This document shows positions 1 to 5,727 of a DNA stretch of 7,787 bases, piece after piece. The notes below the pieces were generated by a model. That model made no database searches. It was not told the DNA's origin and worked only from the letters and a program-made list of their open reading frames with translations. Numbering within the stretch: the stretch's first letter is position 1; each line of letters starts with the position of its first letter. Source of the stretch: Pseudomonadota bacterium (GTDB taxonomy: Bacteria > Pseudomonadota > Gammaproteobacteria > Burkholderiales > JABEVD01); NCBI GenBank assembly GCA_021811205.1, contig JAJZPK010000118.1, positions 1-7,787 on the forward strand, written 5' to 3'. The translations under genes and the position numbers were made by a program.

Positions 1-560
1 TGAAACTCTTTCCCGCTGCAAGCCGCCGTTTGGCCACATTGCCGGCGCCGCTTTCTGGTCTGCTCGGGTACTATTGCGTGACTTTCCTGGTCTACTGGTG
101 GCACAGGATGCGTCATGCGAGCGGCTTGCTCTGGCGTGTTTTTCACCAGATACATCACAGCCCCGCCCGAATCGAGGTGCTGACGACTTTTTACGCCCAT
201 CCTGCCGATTTTGTGTCCAACGCATTCATCATCAGCCTGGTCGCCTATGCCCTGCTCGGGCTCGGGCCTGTGGCTTCAGGCTGGTGCCTGTTTTGGGTCG
301 GGCTTTTCGACACGTGGGAGCATACCAATGTCAGGACTCCCGTCTGGCTGGGTTATCTTGTTGTCCGTCCCGAGATGCACAGGGTCCATCACGAGTTTGA
401 AAAGCATTCGAAGAACTACGGCATACCGATATGGGACATGCTCTTCGGGACCTTTGAAAATTCAGCAAGGCGTGTTTCACGCTGCGGTTTCGACGAGGAA
501 AAGGAAGAGCGCCTGCTCGCCATGCTGGCTGCTCGCGATGTGCATCGGGGAGAGAACTGA
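1..560 (+). CDS. Sterol desaturase / fatty acid hydroxylase family protein, C-terminal part
   Basis: The reading frame is open from base 3, so the gene begins before the window and only about 185 C-terminal residues are visible. The TTG at 30 is probably not a real start. The family is made of integral-membrane, di-iron, O2-dependent hydroxylases or desaturases that act on lipids. All three histidine clusters of the superfamily are present: HRMRH (codons from base 102), HQIHH (from 144) and HRVHH (from 378). There is also a WEHTN motif between the second and third clusters and the typical ending NYGIPIWDMLFGTF. A hydrophobic stretch (about bases 213-300) separates the clusters, as expected for membrane hairpins. 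The final ~35 residues are charged and cytosolic. The gene converges on the ankyrin gene with only 19 bases between the stops and no visible terminator. The exact substrate cannot be told from the sequence. Confidence 0.86.
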   Translation, partial: KLFPAASRRLATLPAPLSGLLGYYCVTFLVYWWHRMRHASGLLWRVFHQIHHSPARIEVLTTFYAHPADFVSNAFIISLVAYALLGLGPVASGWCLFWVGLFDTWEHTNVRTPVWLGYLVVRPEMHRVHHEFEKHSKNYGIPIWDMLFGTFENSARRVSRCGFDEEKEERLLAMLAARDVHRGEN

Positions 561-579
561 TCGTCTCTTCGATTCGTCT

Positions 580-1050
580 TCAGCGTTTCTCGAGTTTCGC
601 GAAGGTCACCACCTTGGCGGCGGAAGAGGGGGTGGAGCCGCAGCTTCCGACTTCCCCGGACAGCATCTCGGCTTCCCAGAGCAGGTTGATGACGTCGATA
701 TAGTTCTTGTCTGTCGCCATCTGCAGGGCAGTTCTGCCGCCCTCGTTCCTGGCGCGTACCTGCGCCCCGGCATTCAACAGTACTTCCACCACGCCTGCTT
801 CCCCGTAGCCCGCCGCAAGCATCAGGGGCCTGATACCGTAGCCTATCGGTTTCTCGAAATCCGCCCCCGCCTTAATCAGCGTCTCGACGACTTCCGGAAA
901 TCCCCTGTCGATCTCGGGATTGTGGCAGGCCATGAAAAGGGCAGTCCAGCCCCGCTCGTCCGCTGCATCGACCTCCGCCCCGTTTCCCAGAAGCGACTTC
1001 ACCAATGAAATGTTTCCCGACTTCGCTGCCTCGAAAAGCTTCTCCGACAT
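580..1050 (-). CDS. Ankyrin-repeat protein, 156 aa
   Basis: This is a small soluble protein made almost entirely of ankyrin repeats, a protein-protein interaction scaffold. The first repeat is partial (residues ~2-30, LFEAAKSGNISLVKSLL). A second at ~33-65 carries a short insertion (NPEIDRGFP). A third at ~71-101 has PLMLAAGYGEAGVVEVLLNAGA, and a fourth at ~104-130 has GGRTALQMATDKNYIDVINLL. A Ser/Gly/Ala-rich tail of ~25 residues follows. There is no signal peptide or membrane segment, so it is probably cytoplasmic. I chose the ATG at 1050 because AGGAAG lies just upstream; an upstream in-frame TTG at 1068 has no such support. A perfect -10 (TATAAT) lies about 30 bases upstream of the ATG, so it may be transcribed alone as well as by read-through from the FAH-family gene 74 bases upstream. 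Its partner is unknown. Confidence 0.88.
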   Translation of the reverse strand: MSEKLFEAAKSGNISLVKSLLGNGAEVDAADERGWTALFMACHNPEIDRGFPEVVETLIKAGADFEKPIGYGIRPLMLAAGYGEAGVVEVLLNAGAQVRARNEGGRTALQMATDKNYIDVINLLWEAEMLSGEVGSCGSTPSSAAKVVTFAKLEKR

Positions 1051-1054
1051 GGCA

Positions 1055-1060
1055 CTTCCT
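1055..1060 (-). promoter_or_regulatory. Ribosome binding site fixing the ankyrin gene start
   Basis: On the minus strand AGGAAG is followed by TGCC and then the ATG at 1050. This supports the ATG over the in-frame TTG at 1068, which would place the site inside the gene. Confidence 0.65.
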
Positions 1061-1080
1061 CCGCTCAATATTCGAGAATC

Positions 1081-1108
1081 ATTATAGTCTTTTTTGCCTA
1101 AAGACCAA
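1081..1108 (-). promoter_or_regulatory. Probable sigma-70 promoter of the ankyrin gene
   Basis: On the minus strand a perfect -10 hexamer TATAAT (1086-1081) lies 16 bases downstream of TTGGTC (1108-1103), a 3-of-6 match to the -35 consensus. The predicted start site falls about 20-25 bases before the ATG at 1050. A short dyad (GTCTTT/AAAGAC, 1087-1092 and 1100-1105) covers the spacer and part of the -35, and another (ATTC GA GAAT, 1070-1079) lies near the predicted start site. Either could be a binding site or chance. The call rests on the consensus match and position only. Confidence 0.5.
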
Positions 1109-1124
1109 GTGATTCAGTAAACTT

Positions 1125-1973
1125 TCAGGGGATTCCGGTCACTCTTTGCCGCTGACGTCCGAGTTTGGAAATTTCCAGTTCGACAATATCCCCCGGCTGA
1201 AGATACTGCGGCGGCCTGAGTCCCATGCCGACTCCCGGCGGGGTTCCGGTAATGATGAGATCTCCGGGCTCCAGCGTCATCACGCGGCTGCAGTAGCTCA
1301 CGAGATGGCTGCACGAGAAGATCATGTTCGAGGTGTTTCCGGATTGCTTGCGCTCGCCGTTCACAGCCAGCCACATATCGAGATTCTGCGGGTCGTCCAC
1401 CTCGTCCGCCGTCACCAGGTAGGGGCCTACCGGTCCGAACGTGTCGAATCCCTTGCCCTTCCCCCATTGCCCACCGCTACGGTCGAGTTGAAAGGCGCGC
1501 TCGGAAACGTCGTTGGCAAGGCAATATCCCGCAACGAAATTCAGCGCCTCATTTTCTGCAACGTTGCGAGCCCGGCTGCCGATAACGATGCCCAGTTCCA
1601 CTTCCCAGTCGAGCTTGGTGGAGCCCTGCGGCTGCACGATGTCGTCGTTGGGGCCGGAGAGGCAGCTGAGCCACTTGGGGAACAGGGTGGGCTCCAACGG
1701 AACCTGCATGCCAGCCTCCAGCGCATGGTCACGGTAGTTGAGGCCGACCGCGACATATTTGGAAATCCCGGTCCATGGAACGCCGAATCGGGGATTGTTT
1801 TCGACCAGAGGAAGAAGCTTCGGATTGATTGCCTTCAGGACTTCGAGCGCTTCGGGCGCCAATATCCTCGGCGTGATGTCGTCCAGCAGGCCGGACAGGT
1901 CGCGGATTTTGCCTGCCTCGTCGAGCAGACCGGGTTTTTCCCGGCATTTCTGGCCGTAGCGAAGAAGTCTCAT
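1125..1973 (-). CDS. Fumarylacetoacetate hydrolase (FAH) family protein
   Basis: Members are metal-dependent (Mg/Mn) cytoplasmic enzymes that hydrolyse, decarboxylate or isomerise 2-oxo acids such as acylpyruvates and aromatic ring-cleavage products. At 282 aa the length is normal for the single-domain bacterial group. Visible signatures are GLNYRDHA at 78-84 with the conserved His83, DWEVELGIVIG at 122-132 giving metal ligands Glu124 and Glu126, Asp155 in ANDVSERAF, the lysine-containing GKGKGFDTFGP at 171-181, and TGTPPGVGMG at 242-251. I took the ATG at 1973 (MRLLRYG) because relatives begin this way; the in-frame TTG at 2042 would add 23 unlikely residues and overlap greB. The ribosome binding site is weak. 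The gene follows greB in the same direction after 65 bases and may be read through from it. No catabolic pathway genes flank it, so the substrate is undetermined; automatic names such as ureidoglycolate lyase would not be justified. Confidence 0.9.
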   Translation of the reverse strand: MRLLRYGQKCREKPGLLDEAGKIRDLSGLLDDITPRILAPEALEVLKAINPKLLPLVENNPRFGVPWTGISKYVAVGLNYRDHALEAGMQVPLEPTLFPKWLSCLSGPNDDIVQPQGSTKLDWEVELGIVIGSRARNVAENEALNFVAGYCLANDVSERAFQLDRSGGQWGKGKGFDTFGPVGPYLVTADEVDDPQNLDMWLAVNGERKQSGNTSNMIFSCSHLVSYCSRVMTLEPGDLIITGTPPGVGMGLRPPQYLQPGDIVELEISKLGRQRQRVTGIP

Positions 1974-2038
1974 GGTGGTGCTGGAAAAAGTGCTGTTCGG
2001 GATTTTACATCTGATTCCTGCGGCATGGGCATCGAAAG

Positions 2039-2590
2039 TCAATCGAGCGGCAGGTAACGGATTTCGAGCACCTCCAGCTCTTCCAGTCCTCCCGGGGTGT
2101 CCAGGGTTACCCTATCCCCTTCTCTCGCTTTCATCAGGGATCGGGCGATGGGCGATATCCAGCTCACCCTTCCCTTCGTCGTATCGATTTCGTCGATACC
2201 CACGATGCTTATCGTGAATTGCTCTCCCCTGCCATTCAGGACGGTGACTGTGGCGCCGAAAAAAACCTGATCGGAGTGACGGCCTGCAGGCTCCACAATT
2301 TCGCTTATTTCCAATCGCTTGGTGAGGAAGCGGATGCGGCGGTCTATTTCCCGGAGACGCTTCTTGCCATAAATGTAGTCGGCATTTTCCGATCGGTCGC
2401 CGTTGGAGGCTGCCCAGGAGACGGTCTTTACGACTGCGGGGCGCTCCCTGTCGATGAGATCCATGAGCTCGGTTTTGAGGCGGGAATGCCCCCGCGGGGT
2501 GATGTAGTTCTTCGCCCCGGCAGGCAGAGGGGAGGGGGATTCCCCGGAATCATCCCCTTCCTCGTCTTCCTTGACGAATGCCTTGTTCAT
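2039..2590 (-). CDS. greB: Transcription elongation factor GreB
   Basis: GreB binds in the secondary channel of RNA polymerase and stimulates cleavage of the transcript 3' end in backtracked complexes, rescuing stalled elongation. At 183 aa it is about 25 residues longer than the E. coli protein, the difference being an acidic N-terminal extension (residues 1-27, EDEEGDD and a Pro/Ser stretch) before NYITPRGHSRLKTEL. The N-terminal coiled coil spans ~30-100 and carries the acidic tip GDRSENADY with Asp65 and Glu68, which position the catalytic Mg2+. KKRLREIDRRIRFL at 76-89 is a GreB-type signature. The C-terminal FKBP-like domain (~108-183) includes VFFGATV and SWISPIARSLM. The ATG at 2590 (MNKAFVKE) matches relatives. 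It is transcribed after the 87-aa gene and before the FAH-family gene. I found no convincing promoter in 2591-2700. Confidence 0.95.
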   Translation of the reverse strand: MNKAFVKEDEEGDDSGESPSPLPAGAKNYITPRGHSRLKTELMDLIDRERPAVVKTVSWAASNGDRSENADYIYGKKRLREIDRRIRFLTKRLEISEIVEPAGRHSDQVFFGATVTVLNGRGEQFTISIVGIDEIDTTKGRVSWISPIARSLMKAREGDRVTLDTPGGLEELEVLEIRYLPLD

Positions 2591-2670
2591 TTAATCGATT
2601 TTCCGCTATTTGGCAGGGATGGCGCCAGCGCCGTGAAATGGGGAAGGGAGTCGGGCGGAACACGGCAGGT

Positions 2671-2680
2671 TTTCCGGAAA
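2671..2680. repeat. 10-bp perfect palindrome upstream of greB
   Basis: TTTCCGGAAA is self-complementary. It sits in the 110-base gap between the 87-aa gene and greB, about 80 bases upstream of the greB start. It has no associated T-run and is not a terminator. It could be an operator or chance. Confidence 0.25.
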
Positions 2681-2700
2681 TCGTCCCGGGGTGAAGTATT

Positions 2701-2964
2701 TCACCAGGAGATTTCGATGCACCTGGGCGGCCAGGGGTAACTCAGAACTTTGACAGTGAAACCGAGTCTCGTCAGCTCATCCTGGAATGCGGAGAGATTC
2801 ACCTGGTTGGAGATGCTTTCTATGGTGATGGCTTTTTTTCCGACCAGAGAGGCCCGGCCGATGTCGTTCATGGTTTTCTCGAGGATGTCGACAAGGTTGT
2901 TTTTTCGCCATTCCTGGCCCAATTCGACAAGTTTTCGTGCTTCTTCTGCGGTGATCAGCTGCAT
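2701..2964 (-). CDS. Small protein of unknown function, 87 aa
   Basis: I do not recognise this family firmly. The gene is supported by a good ribosome binding site (GGAG, about 7 bases before the ATG at 2964), position and clean ends. The protein is soluble, with no signal or membrane segment. Residues ~5-37 look helical (EEARKLVELGQEWRKNNLVD and following), ~44-54 look like a strand with KKAITIES, ~57-68 is a second helix, and 69-87 is a strand pair ending WPPRCIEISW. The helix-strand-helix-strand order and the aromatic IEISW terminus remind me of small orphan proteins in tailed phages, which is weak inference. It is divergent from the Sfum_1244-like gene at 3073 and lies 110 bases upstream of greB on the same strand. 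An AT-rich palindrome lies just upstream of it. Confidence 0.7.
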   Translation of the reverse strand: MQLITAEEARKLVELGQEWRKNNLVDILEKTMNDIGRASLVGKKAITIESISNQVNLSAFQDELTRLGFTVKVLSYPWPPRCIEISW

Positions 2965-2997
2965 TTTCTTCTCCGGAACCTTTGTGCTGGACGCTCT

Positions 2998-3012
2998 AAA
3001 ATATCATATTTT
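2998..3012. promoter_or_regulatory. AT-rich palindrome in a divergent intergenic region (possible operator)
   Basis: AAAATAT and ATATTTT form perfect 7-base arms around a single central C. The site lies in the 108-base gap between the divergent 87-aa gene (start 2964) and the Sfum_1244-like gene (start 3073). On the minus strand it contains TATGAT (3008-3003), a 5-of-6 match to a -10 box about 40 bases before the 87-aa start, so a protein bound here would cover that promoter. I found no matching -35. On the plus strand TAATAAT at 3041-3047 is a possible -10 for the other gene. Function is inferred from position only. Confidence 0.4.
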
Positions 3013-3060
3013 CAGGCTTTCGTTTGCGGTCCTTTCGTGCTAATAATTCAGATATGAATG

Positions 3061-3065
3061 CGGAG
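3061..3065 (+). promoter_or_regulatory. Ribosome binding site fixing the start at 3073
   Basis: CGGAG is followed by 7 bases and the ATG at 3073. The upstream in-frame ATG at 3058 lies before this site and has no comparable site of its own. Confidence 0.55.
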
Positions 3066-3072
3066 ATATCGA

Positions 3073-4071
3073 ATGAGGGATTTTCACGCGCTGGTAGATA
3101 CCGTTCAGCATAATTGCCACATCACGGATGCACGCCATGCGCGAAGCATGACGATGTGCGCCTATCTCCTTGAAATGCAGCAGTACTACCGCTGGGAAAA
3201 TGGAATTCCCTACTCGGCCAGCCTGCCGAAAAGCGAGGTGGGGACCTGGCTTGTCGAGCGCGAGAAACTCTGGGGCGAACTCGAGGATCTCCCCTATGCC
3301 CCTTTGCGCATCGGCGGGGAAATAGATCCGTTCGACAGCATGGCCGTCAATCGCCTCATCGTTCCAGAAGGCTATGTTTACAGCGCGGGCTACGGGCGTT
3401 TCGGGAAACCGCATTTCTTTCTCGGCAGGCTGTCGAGAAAAGAGGTGCGGGGAGGCTACACCATTCTGATTTCAGACTGTGAGTACGCAAGGGATCTCAT
3501 CGCGCCTCCCGCTGCTTTTCAGAATGAAACCATTTTCCTGCGCAGGGATGCGGTAAGGCGGATGGTTTGGGAAGGGCTCTGGAAAAAACGTGGGGATGCT
3601 GCACATTGCCATGGCACATCCGATCCCGATGCAGCCCTTGAAGCCGCTACAGAAAGGGAATGCGAAGCTGTCATTCTTCATGAGCTGGGCGAAGGGATGG
3701 CGGGCGAGATGCTGGGGAGGGGGTGGGAGGCTATGGTATCGGATGCGGCCTCAATCAAGACCGAGGTGATCGTTCGCGCAGTGCGTGACCTTCTCGCCGA
3801 CTGTTTGTCCACTTTGCCCGCGCTGATCGAAAGGAATGAGGAATGCTCCCTGCATTTCCATTTCGAGAACCTGTCCGGCATGCGGCGCGAGCTTTTCCCG
3901 CTCGCGGCCGAAGCTTATCGAGCATGGTGTGCTTCAGGGGATATCAATCCCATTATTGAGGCTGCTGATAAAGGGAGTGAACACTGGCTCCGAATCGGCA
4001 GAAATCTGCTCGACAAGTATGAAATCGACGGGAATTTGCTTCTCGAAGATGTGGAGGAGTTCAGACTTTAG
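3073..4071 (+). CDS. Protein of unknown function, resembles the Sfum_1244 family
   Basis: The predicted 332-aa protein is soluble, with no signal peptide or membrane span. I recognise similarity from memory to proteins annotated as Sfum_1244 family, which have no known role. Distinctive segments are NCHITDARHARSMTMCAYLLEMQQYY (residues 14-39, His/Cys-rich, written here only as a landmark for its conserved NCHxxDARHA core), YRWENGIP at 39-46, GRFGKPHFFLG at 108-118, ILHELGE at 201-207, VRDLLADCLSTLPALIER at 237-254 and HFHFENLSGMRRELFP at 261-276. HELGE resembles the first half of a zinc-binding helix, but a classic HExxH is absent, so metal binding is only a possibility. The start at 3073 is chosen from the ribosome binding site; 3058 would add five residues. 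It is divergent from the 87-aa gene and converges on the ClC gene, with an IS5-like miniature element at its stop codon. Confidence 0.8.
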   Translation: MRDFHALVDTVQHNCHITDARHARSMTMCAYLLEMQQYYRWENGIPYSASLPKSEVGTWLVEREKLWGELEDLPYAPLRIGGEIDPFDSMAVNRLIVPEGYVYSAGYGRFGKPHFFLGRLSRKEVRGGYTILISDCEYARDLIAPPAAFQNETIFLRRDAVRRMVWEGLWKKRGDAAHCHGTSDPDAALEAATERECEAVILHELGEGMAGEMLGRGWEAMVSDAASIKTEVIVRAVRDLLADCLSTLPALIERNEECSLHFHFENLSGMRRELFPLAAEAYRAWCASGDINPIIEAADKGSEHWLRIGRNLLDKYEIDGNLLLEDVEEFRL

Positions 4072-4089
4072 GGAAGCCCTGAACAAGTC
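4072..4089 (+). repeat. Left terminal inverted repeat of the miniature element
   Basis: GGAAGCCCTGAACAAGTC matches the complement of 4327-4344 in all 18 positions. The symmetry stops one base outside (G at 4071 against T at 4345), which defines the element end. Confidence 0.8.
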
Positions 4090-4144
4090 GCACATGAGCC
4101 GTGTTGCCGGGAAATCGAGATGATCGCGCGGAGCACGACGCAGG

Positions 4145-4162
4145 TTGTAGCCGGGTCTACAA
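4145..4162. repeat. Internal hairpin of the miniature element
   Basis: TTGTAG (4145-4150) and CTACAA (4157-4162) form a 6-bp stem around CCGGGT. It is one of several dyads inside the element. Confidence 0.45.
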
Positions 4163-4182
4163 TGCCCAGGAGGGCGACAAAG

Positions 4183-4198
4183 CGAGCGCTCGATTTTT
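4183..4198 (+). repeat. Palindrome followed by a T-run inside the element
   Basis: CGAGCGCTCG is a perfect 10-bp palindrome and is followed by ATTTTT. It looks like a very short terminator for transcripts leaving the Sfum_1244-like gene, but with only 3-4 stem pairs the hairpin would be weak. Confidence 0.3.
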
Positions 4199-4218
4199 CC
4201 GCAACCCTTGAGGGACGG

Positions 4219-4307
4219 GGCTTTGCGGGCGATCCTCCTTGTCTCGGGCAAGCGAAGGGAATGACCATTCGCTGCGTCTTGCTTCGCGAGTCTCATCCCG
4301 CAAAGCC
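4219..4307. repeat. Long-range inverted repeat, right half of the miniature element
   Basis: GGCTTTGCGGG (4219-4229) is exactly complementary to CCCGCAAAGCC (4297-4307). Nested inside are AGCGAA and TTCGCT (around 4251 and 4267), with further short complementary segments (GCAAG/CTTGC). The right half could fold into one branched hairpin in RNA or single-stranded DNA. Confidence 0.55.
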
Positions 4308-4326
4308 GACCGTCACGGCCACGCGG

Positions 4327-4344
4327 GACTTGTTCAGGGCTTCC
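4327..4344 (-). repeat. Right terminal inverted repeat of the miniature element
   Basis: This is the exact complement of 4072-4089. It is directly followed by TTA (4345-4347), which is both the repeated target bases and the stop codon of the minus-strand ClC gene. Confidence 0.8.
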
Positions 4345-5610
4345 TTATGCATGATGCTCGATCGGGTTGCCGTAGAGCGGTTTCGCACCGAATTGCGTGC
4401 TCACCGCATAGGAGGCGCCACAGGCGAGCATCACCGGCAAAACGAGATGGAACTGGTTGGTCATTTCCAGCACCATGACGATGGCCATCAGCGGCGCATG
4501 CGTGACCGCGGAAAGAACTGCGGCCATGCATATGATCGCCATCATGACCGGATCGGTTCCGGCCATTGATCCGAGCAGGTAGCCGCTCGTCGCGCCGACG
4601 AAGAGGGTCGGCGTGAATATGCCGCCGATGGCTCCGGAGGAAGTGCTCGCTACCGTTGCGAAGACTTTTGCAACCAGAACGGCTGCGACCCAGTTCCAGG
4701 GCTGCCCGCCGTTCAGCACCTTCGACACGACATCGTAGCCATTCCCCCACACTTCCGGAACCGGAGCGGAAAGCAGGCCGACCATGAGGCCGCCCAATCC
4801 CAGGCGAATCCAGAGCGGTTTGATCTGGGCGAAAGCTGCTTTCGATTTTTCGATGAACTTGAGCAGGCCCAAGCCGAGCACTCCCGATGCAATTCCTGCA
4901 GCGAGAGCGATAAGGAGGCTTTGGGGCGTGACGGGCAGGGGGGGGACCGGGGGCATGGTGTAAAGCGGACTGGGCTCGACCATCCAGAAGATCAGTGCGC
5001 TGGAAGTCACGGCGGATATCAGGACTGGTGCGACCGTGTGGCGCGCAAAGAACCCCAATGCCAGTTCGAGCACGAAAACGACCCCGGCAACCGGCGCATG
5101 GTAGGCGGCGCCGATGCCTGCTGCGATGCCGCATACCAGGATGGCATTGCGTTGATTTTCCGGCACGGGAAATATCTTTGCGAGCCAGGATGCGAACCAG
5201 GCAGAGAGCTGCACCATCGGTCCTTCGCGACCGATCGCGGCCCCCGATCCGACGGAGAACAGTGATGAAAGCGTTCGAACCGCATTGGTGCGATCGTTGA
5301 GTTCGATTTTGCCTTCGCGTGCTGCATCGATGTAATCGATGTGGGGGGCGGACGCCCAGCTTCTTCCGAAATGGAGGACGAGTCCGGCAAGAATGCCTCC
5401 GGCGGTCGGAACGAGGATTCTGATCCACACCGGCAGGGCAAGCGCATCCTGAACCAGGCTTCCCGTATGCCGGGTCAGGAACCATTCCATGCCGTCGATC
5501 AGGGTATGGAAAAGATACATTGCCATTGCGCCCAATATGCCGGCCAGAAATGCAGCAAACCAGAGTCTTGCCGTATCTTTCATGTTGGGCTGGATTTCTT
5601 CGGGCGCCAT
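4345..5610 (-). CDS. ClC-family chloride channel/transporter (ClcB-like)
   Basis: This is a polytopic inner-membrane protein of the ClC family, homodimers that move Cl- (or other anions) as channels or as H+-coupled exchangers. At 421 aa it is a core-only ClC without CBS domains. The strongest signature is GSGAAIGREGP at 121-131, with gating Glu129. GGIFTPTLFVGA (329-340) is the later selectivity segment, and PLY at 411-413 supplies the likely pore tyrosine. The first GSGIP motif is replaced by SAPHIDYIDA (87-96), as in ClcB-type relatives. In the helix APVAGVVFVLEL (172-183), the position of the internal proton glutamate appears to be Leu183, following the conserved Glu182. The start is uncertain: ATG 5610 is chosen, while TTG 5628 and ATG 5583 are alternatives, none with a strong ribosome site. 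It is divergent from the stress-protein gene; its stop abuts the miniature element. Confidence 0.92.
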   Translation of the reverse strand: MAPEEIQPNMKDTARLWFAAFLAGILGAMAMYLFHTLIDGMEWFLTRHTGSLVQDALALPVWIRILVPTAGGILAGLVLHFGRSWASAPHIDYIDAAREGKIELNDRTNAVRTLSSLFSVGSGAAIGREGPMVQLSAWFASWLAKIFPVPENQRNAILVCGIAAGIGAAYHAPVAGVVFVLELALGFFARHTVAPVLISAVTSSALIFWMVEPSPLYTMPPVPPLPVTPQSLLIALAAGIASGVLGLGLLKFIEKSKAAFAQIKPLWIRLGLGGLMVGLLSAPVPEVWGNGYDVVSKVLNGGQPWNWVAAVLVAKVFATVASTSSGAIGGIFTPTLFVGATSGYLLGSMAGTDPVMMAIICMAAVLSAVTHAPLMAIVMVLEMTNQFHLVLPVMLACGASYAVSTQFGAKPLYGNPIEHHA

Positions 5611-5642
5611 GGGGATTCGTCTTTGCAAGGAGAATCAAGAAG

Positions 5643-5671
5643 TATATATGAATTTTCTGAACATTTTTCTA
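5643..5671 (-). promoter_or_regulatory. Candidate promoter of the ClC gene
   Basis: On the minus strand TAGAAA (5671-5666) and TATATA (5648-5643) are 17 bases apart, each a 4-of-6 match to the sigma-70 boxes, and 33 bases separate the -10 from the ATG at 5610. TATACT (5646-5641) is an alternative -10. The support is modest. Confidence 0.3.
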
Positions 5672-5676
5672 CCCGA

Positions 5677-5705
5677 TTTCCGAGGAATGAAGTAATCTTT
5701 ATAAC
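5677..5705 (+). promoter_or_regulatory. Candidate promoter of the universal stress protein gene
   Basis: TATAAC at 5700-5705 is a 5-of-6 match to the -10 box, 27 bases before the ATG at 5733. The hexamer 17 bases upstream (TTTCCG) is a poor -35, so an activator or a different sigma factor is possible. Confidence 0.35.
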
Positions 5706-5722
5706 ATCGAATCGAAGAGAAT

Positions 5723-5727
5723 GGGAG
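5723..5727 (+). promoter_or_regulatory. Ribosome binding site fixing the UspA-family start
   Basis: GGGAG is followed by 5 bases and the ATG at 5733. Starting at the in-frame ATG at 5721 would put this site inside the gene and add MGAL, which relatives lack. Confidence 0.6.

Larger units (their letters stand above)
4072..4344. mobile_element. Miniature inverted-repeat element with IS5-like ends
   Basis: Perfect 18-bp terminal inverted repeats bound the element: GGAAGCCCTGAACAAGTC at 4072-4089 and its exact complement at 4327-4344. The next bases inward remain loosely similar. The ends resemble those of IS5 (GGAAG then GAACAAGTC, differing in the middle four bases). TTAG precedes and TTAT follows the element, a 3-base direct repeat or an imperfect 4-base one. 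IS5-group elements prefer YTAR targets and duplicate 4 bases, which fits. At 273 bp there is no room for a transposase, and I see none, so it would be mobilised in trans or be a decayed remnant. The interior holds several dyads, listed separately. Small open frames across it are not convincing genes. Confidence 0.75.

Noticed and set aside
2013..2042. TTGACT on the minus strand as a -35 for the FAH-family gene
   Set aside because: The hexamer is a good match, but no acceptable -10 lies 16-18 bases downstream; TAAAAT is 29 bases away.
1146..2057. 303-aa plus-strand open frame
   Set aside because: It is antisense to the FAH-family gene, whose motifs are clear; it has no family features.
2626..2642. 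GGCGC-CA-GCGCC hairpin between the 87-aa gene and greB as a terminator
   Set aside because: The stem is only 5 bp and no T-run follows on either strand.
4120..4569. 149-aa open frame across the miniature element and the end of the ClC gene
   Set aside because: It runs antisense through the ClC coding region and across the element's inverted repeats, with arginine-rich composition and no ribosome site. It is a shadow frame.
4334..5638. 434-aa open frame on the minus strand
   Set aside because: It overlaps the ClC gene in another frame and has a His/Arg/Gly-rich composition typical of shifted reading of GC-rich genes.
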